Assembly: GCA_965601685.1 (NCBI GenBank)
Contig: CBFCWI010000002.1
Location: forward strand, 186,001-250,000
DNA from: JANQJD01 sp965601685
GTDB lineage: Bacteria; Pseudomonadota; Alphaproteobacteria; Rhodospirillales; Rhodospirillaceae
DNA length: 64,000 bases
Direction: 5' to 3'
Shown: positions 18,730 to 25,884 of the stretch, piece by piece
Layout: every line of letters starts with the position of its first letter
Position numbering within the stretch: the stretch's first letter is position 1
Notes under the pieces: generated by a model
Database searches by the model: none
What the model was told of the DNA's origin: nothing
Seen by the model: only the letters and a program-made list of their open reading frames with translations
Translations under genes and position numbers: made by a program

Positions 18730-19076
18730 CTGTGGGCACACGTCTTTTCACCTGGCTTAAGGGCAAGCTCGTTGGCGTTGACTCCTATGGTAACCGTTAT
18801 TACCGCAACGCGGTACGGTCTACTCATAGCCGTGAACGTCGTTGGGTCCTCTATAACGGTATGCCGGAAGCATCGAAAGTACCGCCTGAGTGGCATGTTT
18901 GGTTGCATCACACAGTTGATGTCCCGCTTCCAAAAGTAGACACGCGACCGTGGCAGAAAGAGCACATGCCTAATCTAACAGGTACTCCCAACCGTTACCT
19001 GCCCCCAGGCCACGAAGAGCGGGGTGGTAAACGTGACAGAGCCACGGGGGATTACGAGGCATGGCGTCCAGAATGA
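18726..19076 (+). CDS. NADH:ubiquinone oxidoreductase accessory subunit, NDUFA12 family
   Basis: A 116-residue homologue of the mitochondrial complex I subunit NDUFA12 (B17.2), an alphaproteobacterial accessory subunit on the peripheral arm. The family signature is clear: LVGVDSYGNRYYRN near residue 15, RRWVLYNGMPEASKVPPEWHVWLHH at 38-63 and LTGTPNRYLPPGH near 84-96. It implies a complex I of alphaproteobacterial type elsewhere in the genome. It heads a run of four same-strand genes with two mlaD-like genes and DUF2155. Confidence 0.93.
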   Translation: MTVGTRLFTWLKGKLVGVDSYGNRYYRNAVRSTHSRERRWVLYNGMPEASKVPPEWHVWLHHTVDVPLPKVDTRPWQKEHMPNLTGTPNRYLPPGHEERGGKRDRATGDYEAWRPE

Positions 19077-19108
19077 TAGAATCGCCCAGTAGGTAGTAGC
19101 ATGACGGC

Positions 19109-19600
19109 ATGCAGATCATGACTCGTGGCAGCAGAGAAATATGGATCGGTGTCCTCGTGCTGGCGTTGGGCATGGGTATTGGAGGGTATTTTTACGGTGG
19201 TCTAGGTTCTGTTAGGGCGGATAAGCTGGGAACTGGCTATACGGTCGTAGCGCATTTCAATCGCAGTGATGGTCTAGCCACGGGGGGGGAAGTGCGTTTA
19301 GCAGGGGTCTCTGTGGGACGGATACTCTCCCAGCGGTTAGGGAGCGACTATCAAGTCTGGACCACCCTACATATAGTCGCTGGTGTGCATATCCCGGATG
19401 ACAGTGCAGCTGTTATTCACTCTGATGGTTTGCTAGGGCCAAAATTTATTGAACTCGTGCCAGGCGGGTCTCACAGGATGATCCCGCCAGGCAGCGTGAT
19501 TCGCTACACACAGGATGCCATTGTAATCGATGATCTGCTAGAACGTATCTTAGCTAGAGCGCGGGTAGAAGCGGGAGGCCCAGGTAGGGGGGAGGAGTGA
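19109..19600 (+). CDS. mlaD: MlaD-type MCE-domain protein (first copy)
   Basis: A 163-residue inner-membrane-anchored protein with one N-terminal helix (about 11-29) and one MCE domain in the periplasm. FNRSDGLATGGEVRLAGVSVG at about 50-70 and SDGLLGPKFIELVPGG at 110-125 are the MCE signatures. It would form the hexameric ring that carries phospholipids for MlaEF at 4.9-6.5 kb. The start could also be the in-frame ATG at 19118 (MTRGSREIW). A second MCE gene follows 82 bases later. Confidence 0.88.
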   Translation: MQIMTRGSREIWIGVLVLALGMGIGGYFYGGLGSVRADKLGTGYTVVAHFNRSDGLATGGEVRLAGVSVGRILSQRLGSDYQVWTTLHIVAGVHIPDDSAAVIHSDGLLGPKFIELVPGGSHRMIPPGSVIRYTQDAIVIDDLLERILARARVEAGGPGRGEE

Positions 19601-19682
19601 TGAGGCGGAGCTTATCCCGGGAAGGTACGGTGTTGCGAGCCTCCTATCTCCTGCATACAAGACCATACCAAGGGGGAGCAAG

Positions 19683-20144
19683 ATGGGCAGAAATCCAGTA
19701 GAAACGATCTTAGGAGCCGTGGTATTACTGGTGGCGGTTTGCTTTCTAGCCTTTGCCTACGCTACATCCGCGGTTCTGCCGGTCCAAGGGTACCCGCTCA
19801 AAGCGGTATTCGCCAAAATAGGTGGTCTGCAAGCGGGAGCAGATGTGCGTATTTCTGGAATCAAGGTTGGTGCAGTGACCGCTCAGACTCTGGATCCGGT
19901 AACATTCGAAGCAGTGGTACACATGAGCATTATGCCAGATGTGCACCTTCCCAGGGACACAATAGCTTCCATCGCCAGTGAAGGTTTACTAGGCGGCAAA
20001 TATGTACGACTGGAACCTGGCCATATCGGCACATATCTTGCTGCAGGTGATACGGTGACTGAAACGAAGGATTTTCGATCTTTAGAGGAAACGGTTAGTG
20101 AGATTATTTTCCTTGCTACCAAGAGCAGCGACAGTTTGAGGTGA
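19683..20144 (+). CDS. mlaD: MlaD-type MCE-domain protein (second copy)
   Basis: A 153-residue protein with an N-terminal membrane helix (about 8-28) and an MCE domain (AKIGGLQAGADVRISGIKVG, then IASEGLLGGKYVRLEPG). The N-terminus MGRNPVETILGAVVLLVA is close to the standard alphaproteobacterial MlaD. A GGGGGAG Shine-Dalgarno lies 4 bases before the ATG. It is a diverged tandem paralogue of the first copy, so the ring may be mixed or there may be two transporters. It overlaps the DUF2155 region closely. Confidence 0.9.
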   Translation: MGRNPVETILGAVVLLVAVCFLAFAYATSAVLPVQGYPLKAVFAKIGGLQAGADVRISGIKVGAVTAQTLDPVTFEAVVHMSIMPDVHLPRDTIASIASEGLLGGKYVRLEPGHIGTYLAAGDTVTETKDFRSLEETVSEIIFLATKSSDSLR

Positions 20145-20152
20145 GGGTATGG

Positions 20153-20584
20153 ATGAACCCTTCCACAGCGCTGCACCATGCACAAAAGCTATGCTGTTTA
20201 TGGATCCTCCCTTCACTCACCATCCTGTCAGCTGCTGCTGCGGCAATTGCGAACGATACCGCTGTTCTGCGTTGGCTCGACAAAGTAGTGGCACGAGTCT
20301 CGACCATTGACGCTCCCGTTGGACAGACGTTCAGTATCGCAGGCAGCACGCTGCATGTCGTGGTTCATGCCTGTGTCACCCTCCCACCAACGGATACACC
20401 AGAAAGTGCTGCCTTTGTTGATGTATGGGAGGTCAAACCAGATGAACAAACGGTTGAGGTTTTCCGCGGCTGGATGTTCACCTCTAGTCCGGCTTTCTCA
20501 GCTATGGAACATCCTATCTACGATGTGTGGCTTCTGGCTTGCCACAACCGAGACAGCTTGGTGAGTCAGAGGCTCCGCTGCTAG
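20153..20584 (+). CDS. DUF2155 exported protein
   Basis: A 143-residue secreted or periplasmic protein of unknown function, nearly always found with NDUFA12 and MlaD in alphaproteobacteria. It has an N-terminal signal peptide of about 30 residues ending near AAAAAIAND. Family hallmarks are STIDAPVGQTF, PESAAFVDVWEV and FRGWMFTSSPAFSAMEHPIYDVWLLAC. I start at the ATG at 20153, preceded by GAGGG with 5 bases between; an in-frame GTG at 20141 overlaps the stop of mlaD. It ends 10 bases from the end of aroQ, with the usual aat-accC-accB genes absent from between them. Confidence 0.9.
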   Translation: MNPSTALHHAQKLCCLWILPSLTILSAAAAAIANDTAVLRWLDKVVARVSTIDAPVGQTFSIAGSTLHVVVHACVTLPPTDTPESAAFVDVWEVKPDEQTVEVFRGWMFTSSPAFSAMEHPIYDVWLLACHNRDSLVSQRLRC

Positions 20585-20594
20585 ACGGTACAGA

Positions 20595-21104
20595 CTAAAC
20601 TGGGCGAGAAGTGACTGCCACACCAGCCACTTGCATGGCGGCGCTAGGTGCGTCCCTTGCGAGTAGATCCGCCATAGCCGTGAGTGCCAGCTGATAGCCG
20701 TGTACACCAAACCCTGCAATACAACCAACAGCGACTGGTGCAATATAGGAATGATGACGGAATACCTCGCGGGCCTGAATATTGGACAGATGTATTTCAA
20801 TTATAGGTTGAGTTACTATTAAAAGTGCATCGAGAATAGCTACAGACGTATGCGTGTATGCGCCTGCATTGACAATGATACCAACAGCCTTGGTACCAGC
20901 TTCCTGTATCCAGCTTACCAGCTCACCTTCATGGTTACTCTGACGGAAGTCTACCCCAAGATCCAGGGTAGCTGCGTGGCGGTGGCAGACTGCTTCAATG
21001 TCAGCTAGGGTCGCACGACCGTAAATGGTCGTTTGACGCTTACCTAACATGTTGAGATTAGGACCGTTGAGAATGAAAACAAGGCTACTGATGGGACTGT
21101 TCAT
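20595..21104 (-). CDS. aroQ: Type II 3-dehydroquinate dehydratase
   Basis: Dehydrates 3-dehydroquinate in the shikimate pathway. It has 169 residues from ATG 21104 (FILNGPNLNMLGKRQ near the N-terminus). The flexible-loop tyrosine is Y28 in TTIYGRATLADIE; VDFRQSNHEGELVSWIQEA, NAGAYTHTSVAILDAL and the late VAVGCIAGFGVHGYQLAL complete the family motifs. An AGGAGG lies 12 bases before the start; an earlier ATG (21113) is directly behind it. Many bacteria have accB and accC right after aroQ; here the gene instead converges with the DUF2155 gene. Confidence 0.94.
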   Translation of the reverse strand: MNSPISSLVFILNGPNLNMLGKRQTTIYGRATLADIEAVCHRHAATLDLGVDFRQSNHEGELVSWIQEAGTKAVGIIVNAGAYTHTSVAILDALLIVTQPIIEIHLSNIQAREVFRHHSYIAPVAVGCIAGFGVHGYQLALTAMADLLARDAPSAAMQVAGVAVTSRPV

Positions 21105-21499
21105 ACTATTGATCATCCTCCTGCTTCGTGCAGCATCGGTCACCGTTCATCGATTCGGCTATGCATGATCCTCTGGCTGTGAGCTGACATATGCCTATGG
21201 CCTCCTATGGTCGGTTTGCCAGGCCTGTTCAATGACGCTGCCACAAAGACCTGCCAGCAGTGTCTCTTGTGGTCAGCGCGTTGAAACGCGTTTCTGTGCC
21301 CAGTGTGTCCCCGGGTGACACGGTTGCAGAAGAAAAGAGTACAGGTTCCGTCAGTCAGAAAGACCCTCCACGCCCTTTCTCCCTCGTAGTATCTGCGCAC
21401 TGGTGATAGTGTAGGCAATAGGGAGGAGCGTCTGCGTAAGGCTGCCGTGATGCGGTGTGCAGTATACGACTTATAAGGGAATATAGAAGGAAAGATATC
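21105..21499. other. Divergent intergenic region aroQ / cupin
   Basis: Nearly 400 bases without a supported gene. It should contain promoters for both flanking genes, but I saw no clear elements. The cupin gene is preceded by GAAGGA at about 21486. Confidence 0.4.
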
Positions 21500-21766
21500 A
21501 TGAGAAAAATAAAGATCGAGAAACCGACCACAGACCAGATTACGGCGATGACCCGCGAGCCAACATGGTCCGCCGGGGCAAGCGCGTTTGACTGGGAGTA
21601 TGACAGCATGGAGACCTGCTACATCGTCAAGGGTGATATTCGTGTCACTACTCCTGAAGGCGAGGTGGTAGATATTGGCCCTGGAGATTTAGTTACGTTT
21701 CCGCAAGGACTCCGCTGTAGGTGGGAAATCCGTGCGCCTGTGCTGAAGCATTACAGGCTTGGTTAA
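21500..21766 (+). CDS. Small cupin-domain protein
   Basis: An 88-residue single cupin barrel of the EutQ/DUF861 kind. It keeps FDWEYDSMETCYIVKGDIRVTTPEGE, with the metal-site glutamate region, and IGPGDLVTFPQGLRCRWEI. A GAAGGA Shine-Dalgarno precedes the ATG at 21500, which I prefer over the longer frame. Proteins of this type bind metals or small molecules, and their cellular role is not known. It stands alone between aroQ and a long gap. Confidence 0.8.
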   Translation: MRKIKIEKPTTDQITAMTREPTWSAGASAFDWEYDSMETCYIVKGDIRVTTPEGEVVDIGPGDLVTFPQGLRCRWEIRAPVLKHYRLG

Positions 21767-22277
21767 CCGGTCCCGGTCTCGGGCACGATCTTGTTCGCGA
21801 CTCTCTCCAATTGTCATCAAGCGCGGCCCCCATACGGCAGCACAACTTTCTGTACAGTCGGTGAGTGAGGCAGTGATCCGCTTTTCCTTGGTGGACGGGC
21901 CTGGGAGGAGGGGTGGTCAGTGGGCGGTTGCCGTCATTCGATTGTGCTAGTGCAAGGCTAGTACTCTATCTTTCGTAGCTCTTCCAGTGTAGTAACAACT
22001 ACGCTCTGCTGGAAGACCGGCCATCTACCAGATCAGCATGGCTTTTTTTGCTATGCCAAGCATAATCTTATAGAAAGAATCAGTACCTCCTTGTTGGAGG
22101 ACGAGGTGTCCAATATTTTGTTACAGCGCGTACACACGAGTATATCGATATCTCTTCTATATCTCTAGTCTCAACAAGTATTCTAAAAATTACGAGAACG
22201 ACAGATTTACTATTGAGTCTCTTTTACTATCTTGCCCTGGTGGGTATCATATTCTTGCGTGAGGAGGAGTAGAGAGT
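21767..22277. other. Intergenic stretch of 511 bases with two hairpins
   Basis: No gene is visible. A strong hairpin spans 21980-22016 (8-bp outer stem TCTTCCAG/CTGGAAGA with an inner GTAGT/ACTAC stem). A second stem, GCATGGC/GCTATGC with a loop of seven T, lies at 22036-22056. Bases 22060-22220 are AT-rich. The first hairpin may end cupin transcription, though no T-run follows it. Confidence 0.45.
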
Positions 22278-23138
22278 ATGGGAGAAAGTGAACGGTCCTT
22301 TCTGGGGCTGGGAGGAGCCACAGGGTTTCACAGGATCGCCTATACCCAGTGGGGGGAAGGGCACAACAAGCGCGTACTGATTTGTCTCCATGGTCTAACC
22401 CGTAACGGGCGCGATTTCGACGACCTTGCCGTAGCTTTATCTGACCGCTGGCGGGTGTTATGTCCAGATATGATCGGCCACGGTCACAGTGACTGGCTGG
22501 CTGATCCTGCTGGATATAACGAGACGCAGTACCTGAATGACTGCGTGGCCCTGATCGCCCGCAGCGGCGCAGCGGTGGTGGATTGGGTGGGTACGTCTAT
22601 GGGAGGCATCGTTGGCATGATGCTGGCTGCCCAGCGCAATGCTCCTATACGCCGTCTCGTTTTGAACGACGTTGGCCCATTCACACCCAGGGCAGCTTTG
22701 GAACGGATCAGAAAGTATGTGTACAAGACTCCTGTCTTTCCGGATTTACTGGCTGCTGAAACCTATTTATACAAAACCAATGCACCCTTTCTCGGTTCTC
22801 TGACTGCAGAACAGTGGCAAAGGACGACACGATTTATGACCAGGCCCCATCCGGAGGGAAAGGGCTATGTGCTACACTACGATCCAAGAGTTGCCCTGGC
22901 CTTGCACGCAGGGACACTCACAGATATGGATCTATGGACAGTGTGGGCGACGATTCGCTGCCCAGTGCTAGTACTGCGCGGACAAACGTCTGACCTGCTG
23001 ACGGTCGAAACTACTGAACAGATGCAAGTGCGCGGTCCAGAAGTCACGGTTATGGACATTCCAAACTGCGGGCATGCCCCATCCCTGATGGATAATCACC
23101 AGATCAAGTTGATTCGCACTTTTCTAACGGCTGATTGA
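22278..23138 (+). CDS. Alpha/beta hydrolase
   Basis: A 286-residue alpha/beta hydrolase with a complete catalytic triad: nucleophile Ser107 in GTSMGG, the acid in LRGQTSDLLT, and the histidine in NCGHAPSLMD near residue 270. LICLHGLTRNGRDF forms the oxyanion-hole region and CPDMIGHGHSDWL the following strand. Its substrate cannot be told from sequence. The GAGGAGGAG before the ATG is a strong ribosome binding site. It lies 25 bases upstream of thpR and is probably co-transcribed with it. Confidence 0.85.
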   Translation: MGESERSFLGLGGATGFHRIAYTQWGEGHNKRVLICLHGLTRNGRDFDDLAVALSDRWRVLCPDMIGHGHSDWLADPAGYNETQYLNDCVALIARSGAAVVDWVGTSMGGIVGMMLAAQRNAPIRRLVLNDVGPFTPRAALERIRKYVYKTPVFPDLLAAETYLYKTNAPFLGSLTAEQWQRTTRFMTRPHPEGKGYVLHYDPRVALALHAGTLTDMDLWTVWATIRCPVLVLRGQTSDLLTVETTEQMQVRGPEVTVMDIPNCGHAPSLMDNHQIKLIRTFLTAD

Positions 23139-23163
23139 TCTCTGTTTCACACAGGCAAGCATT

Positions 23164-23730
23164 ATGATTCGTCTATTTGTTGGTCTTGCACTGCCTCGGT
23201 CAATCTGTGATCAGCTGCATGCTCTGGCGATCGGCATTCCAGGTGCACGTTGGCTTGAACCACAAGCGTATCACATCACCCTCCGCTTCATCGGTAATGT
23301 TGGCGAGGATGTGGCTGAGGATATCCATACAGCCCTGGCTGCGATACAGGCTGCACCGTTCACTGTCGAGGTCACAGGCACAGGTGCTTTCAGTCAAGGC
23401 CACCGTATACACAGCCTGTGGGCTGGGCTCCGGCGCACCCCTCTTCTTCTGAGCTTGCGGGACAAGGTAGAACGAGCTGTGGTGCAGGCCAGTCATGTGG
23501 CTGTACATGGAAACCGTCGCTATGCACCCCACATCACATTAGCGCGTCTTAAAGGCACACCTACTGCCCGGGTGCGGCATTTCCTCGCTGCCAGTAACTT
23601 GTTCCATGCTGGCCCTTTTCAGGTGGACCGTTTTATCCTTTTCGTCAGCCACTTCTCCCGTTATGGAGTATCCTATGAACTGGTCGCCGATTACCCACTG
23701 ATAGCTCTTTCCCATAAGGGCGCACAGTGA
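23164..23730 (+). CDS. thpR: RNA 2',3'-cyclic phosphodiesterase (2H family)
   Basis: A 188-residue 2H phosphoesterase, formerly called 2'-5' RNA ligase LigT. Both catalytic motifs are present: His37-x-Thr39 in YHITLRFIG and His123-x-Thr125 in PHITLARLKG. MIRLFVGLALP at the N-terminus is typical. It hydrolyses 2',3'-cyclic phosphate ends of RNA. It follows the hydrolase gene closely on the same strand. Confidence 0.93.
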   Translation: MIRLFVGLALPRSICDQLHALAIGIPGARWLEPQAYHITLRFIGNVGEDVAEDIHTALAAIQAAPFTVEVTGTGAFSQGHRIHSLWAGLRRTPLLLSLRDKVERAVVQASHVAVHGNRRYAPHITLARLKGTPTARVRHFLAASNLFHAGPFQVDRFILFVSHFSRYGVSYELVADYPLIALSHKGAQ

Positions 23731-23860
23731 GGAATGGATGCATGTTTTTACTAATAAACCTAGAATTCCTTATGAGGATGACTCCTTTTTAGAATATCTG
23801 TGACAGGACCCATATAATGTTGTTGTAACGCGGATCAAGATCTTCTTGCCGTTGGGCGCG

Positions 23861-24622
23861 TCAAGCGGTGCCCAGCCTAGCGGTTCCCACAGTTCCTTCG
23901 AGTTCCTTCGATGAGACCTCTTCTACCGCCCGTTTGGCTAAGCAACCAAGCTTGAACGGCCCATAAGAGATCCGAATCAACCGGCTGACCGACCAGCCAC
24001 ATGCTGCCATCACACGTCGTATTTCTCGATTCCGACCCTCACAAAGTGATACCGTGAGCCAAGTGTTACTGCTTGATGCGCGATCAATGGCTATATGAAT
24101 CGGACCATAAGTAATACCGTCCAGTGTAATACCACGAGATAGGCGTATAATTTTTACAGAATCTACTTTTCCATGAATCCGCACTCTATAGCGCCGCACC
24201 CAGCTGGTCTCTGGTATTTCCAGCTTATGGGCCAACGCGCCATTGTTAGTTAATAATAGCAACCCCTCCGATGTTAGATCGAGTCTACCGATAGATACTA
24301 CTCTTGGGAGAGAGCGCGGTAAGGTCGCAAACACAGTCTGCCGACCCTCGGGGTCGCGGTGTGTGACAACCAGCCCACGTGGCTTGTGGTAACGCCATAG
24401 GCGGATAGGTGCTGGGAGCGTAGCGACGACAGTACCATCAATATGCACTGCATCCGTAGGCATGATGCGTGTGGCTGGGATCTCGAGCATTTGCCCATTG
24501 ACTGTCACACGGCCAGTGATAATCAGCTGTTCAGCTTCACGTCGTGAACAGAGCCCAGCGCGGGCAAGAACTTTAGCGGCTCGTTCCCGTGTTGTCGCTC
24601 TCTCTCCTTCAAGATTCTCCAT
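23861..24622 (-). CDS. rluB: 23S rRNA pseudouridine synthase, RluB/RsuA family
   Basis: A 253-residue pseudouridine synthase with an N-terminal S4 RNA-binding domain (about 12-55, KVLARAGLCSRREAEQLI) and the catalytic Asp115 in GRLDLTSEGLLLLTNNG. The RluB, RluE, RluF and RsuA groups are close, so the exact target uridine is an inference. The ATG at 24622 follows GAGGG by 8 bases and is preferred over the 8-codon longer frame. Its last codons contain a perfect 10-bp tandem duplication (23891-23910), and the tail after it is unlike its relatives. Confidence 0.88.
   Translation of the reverse strand: MENLEGERATTRERAAKVLARAGLCSRREAEQLIITGRVTVNGQMLEIPATRIMPTDAVHIDGTVVATLPAPIRLWRYHKPRGLVVTHRDPEGRQTVFATLPRSLPRVVSIGRLDLTSEGLLLLTNNGALAHKLEIPETSWVRRYRVRIHGKVDSVKIIRLSRGITLDGITYGPIHIAIDRASSSNTWLTVSLCEGRNREIRRVMAACGWSVSRLIRISYGPFKLGCLAKRAVEEVSSKELEGTVGTARLGTA
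23891..23910. repeat. Perfect 10-bp tandem duplication at the rluB 3' end
   Basis: AGTTCCTTCG occurs twice in direct succession inside the last codons of rluB. A 10-bp insertion would shift the frame, so the present C-terminal tail may be the result of slippage. Confidence 0.8.
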
Positions 24623-24917
24623 GTCACACACCCTCAGGCATCTCAATGAGATACAAGAAGCCTCTGGCAGGCTCAGCCCTCTCTAGCACGCTAAGCGACA
24701 ATCCCTCAGATCTCAGCAGTGCCACGTCCTGGAGCCCATCAGATGATTCAACGTTTGTGAGCGTTTGCACTCTTCAGTGCGAAGTTTCATAGTTTCGCTT
24801 CTCAAGACACATGTTTAGAGCTTATACTAAAAGCGTTGGTGTTTTGCTAACTATGGCGCTAAATCCCATGTGGCATAAGCGTAACGGACCCGGGGGCAGT
24901 ACCCGGCGTCTCCACCA

Positions 24918-24967
24918 TTTCTTGGTGTGACTGGTCGTAGCATCGGTCGTAGCATAGTCAAGGTGAC
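24918..24967 (+). other. ssrA: Intervening spacer removed from pre-tmRNA
   Basis: Between the CCA end of the acceptor piece and the first G of the coding piece lie 50 bases that should be cut out during maturation, as known for permuted tmRNAs. They include an 11-bp direct repeat at a 12-bp period (24933-24955). Confidence 0.75.
24933..24955. repeat. 11-bp direct repeat, period 12, inside tmRNA spacer
   Basis: GGTCGTAGCAT occurs at 24933-24943 and 24945-24955, separated by one C. It lies in the spacer excised from pre-tmRNA, where extra bases cost little. Confidence 0.8.
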
Positions 24968-25051
24968 GGGGACGAAGTAGGATCGACGCGCGTGGTAAAG
25001 ACATGGAGTGCACTCGGCATGGTTCCACCGTTACCGGGCCAACTTATAAGT

Positions 25052-25084
25052 GCCAACGATAATGAAATGGCACTCGCTGCCTAA
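25052..25084 (+). other. ssrA: tmRNA proteolysis-tag reading frame
   Basis: Ten codons GCC AAC GAT AAT GAA, then ATG GCA CTC GCT GCC, and TAA encode ANDNEMALAA. With the uncoded alanine the tag is AANDNEMALAA. ANDN is the usual alphaproteobacterial tag start and LAA is the C-terminal ClpX signal. It is as short as the E. coli tag (ANDENYALAA) and shorter than the 12-14 residues I know from other alphaproteobacteria. Confidence 0.9.
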
Positions 25085-25264
25085 GAAAACTAGGTAAGCG
25101 CGGTCCGGGGGGCTACCGGGCAACAGAAGCCCCCCGCTATGCTATACGCAGCCCACCGCAGCGGCGTCTGTGGGCAAGGAGCTGATCGAGGTTGGACACG
25201 AAGTTGATAGATACCGATTCATGATGGCGCCAGGCGAGAGATATCATAAGATGTAATCAGTGGA

Positions 25265-25801
25265 ATGCTACCCGTGGCAGAGAGAATATATAAATTGCAC
25301 TATGAAAAAATAGTCGAAGGCGCGCTACGGCGGGTCGTACGCGAGGTTTTAGCTGTTACTGAACAGCAGGGGTTACCGGGTGTACACCATTTTTATATCA
25401 CGTTTCGCACCCGTTATCCCGGCGTAGTGATCGCCCGTCATCTGTTAGAGCGCTATCCGGATGAGATGACTATTGTCTTACAGAACCAGTTCTGGGGCCT
25501 TGAAGTGGGCGAGGGGGGCTTTGCTGTGACGTTGTCATTTAACAGGTTGAATGAGCGCCTGCAGGTGCCTTTTGCGGCCATTACAGCTTTTGCAGATCCT
25601 TCTGCCAAGTTTGGGCTGCAGTTCAATGTTGAGAGTGGCATGGAACCGCCCTCACCGGTGCCCTATCTTCCCAAGGAAGATACCCGTGCCTTGCTAGGCA
25701 CAAGTGAGCTTGATCGCAGTCATGAGGGGGATGACAGAGTAGGCAATGTCATTGCTCTTGATGCGTTTCGTAAAAAGGACAGGGAGGGCGGCAGGCACTA
25801 G
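25265..25801 (+). CDS. sspB: SspB-family ClpXP adaptor
   Basis: A 178-residue protein of the alphaproteobacterial SspB family (formerly DUF1321), which tethers ssrA-tagged proteins to ClpXP. Conserved stretches are GALRRVVREVL near residue 20, LPGVHHFYITFRTRYPGV at 37-54, YPDEMTIVLQNQFWGLEV at 66-83, and PFAAITAFADPSAKFGLQF at 100-118. The acidic linker and C-terminal NVIALDAFRKKD should be the ClpX-binding tail. The start is the ATG at 25265; a GTG three codons later would give MAERIYKLHYEK, also plausible. The gene lies about 120 bases downstream of ssrA on the same strand. Confidence 0.92.
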   Translation: MLPVAERIYKLHYEKIVEGALRRVVREVLAVTEQQGLPGVHHFYITFRTRYPGVVIARHLLERYPDEMTIVLQNQFWGLEVGEGGFAVTLSFNRLNERLQVPFAAITAFADPSAKFGLQFNVESGMEPPSPVPYLPKEDTRALLGTSELDRSHEGDDRVGNVIALDAFRKKDREGGRH

Positions 25802-25884
25802 CATAGGTCAAAGGGATAAATGTTTGTGCGCTGGGGTCGCGGCTCTTGAAATGCGATCTGCAACAGCGATGAGGAGGTTCGTAC

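Larger units (their letters stand above)
24835..25140 (+). ncRNA. ssrA: tmRNA, circularly permuted two-piece form
   Basis: tmRNA rescues stalled ribosomes by acting as alanyl-tRNA and then as message. The 3' acceptor piece comes first: a T-arm (CCGGG-ggcagta-CCCGG, 24889-24905) and the acceptor 3' strand CGTCTCC followed by ACCA ending at 24917. After a spacer of about 50 bases the 5' piece starts at 24968 with GGGGACG, which pairs with CGTCTCC and gives a G3-U70 wobble pair, the alanine identity element. GGATCGACG follows as in other tmRNAs. Long-range pairing CCATGT (24866-24871) with ACATGG (25001-25006) forms P2. The tag frame 25052-25084 reads ANDNEMALAA and stop. The outer ends are approximate. 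TATACT at 24823 is a likely -10 box. Confidence 0.9.
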
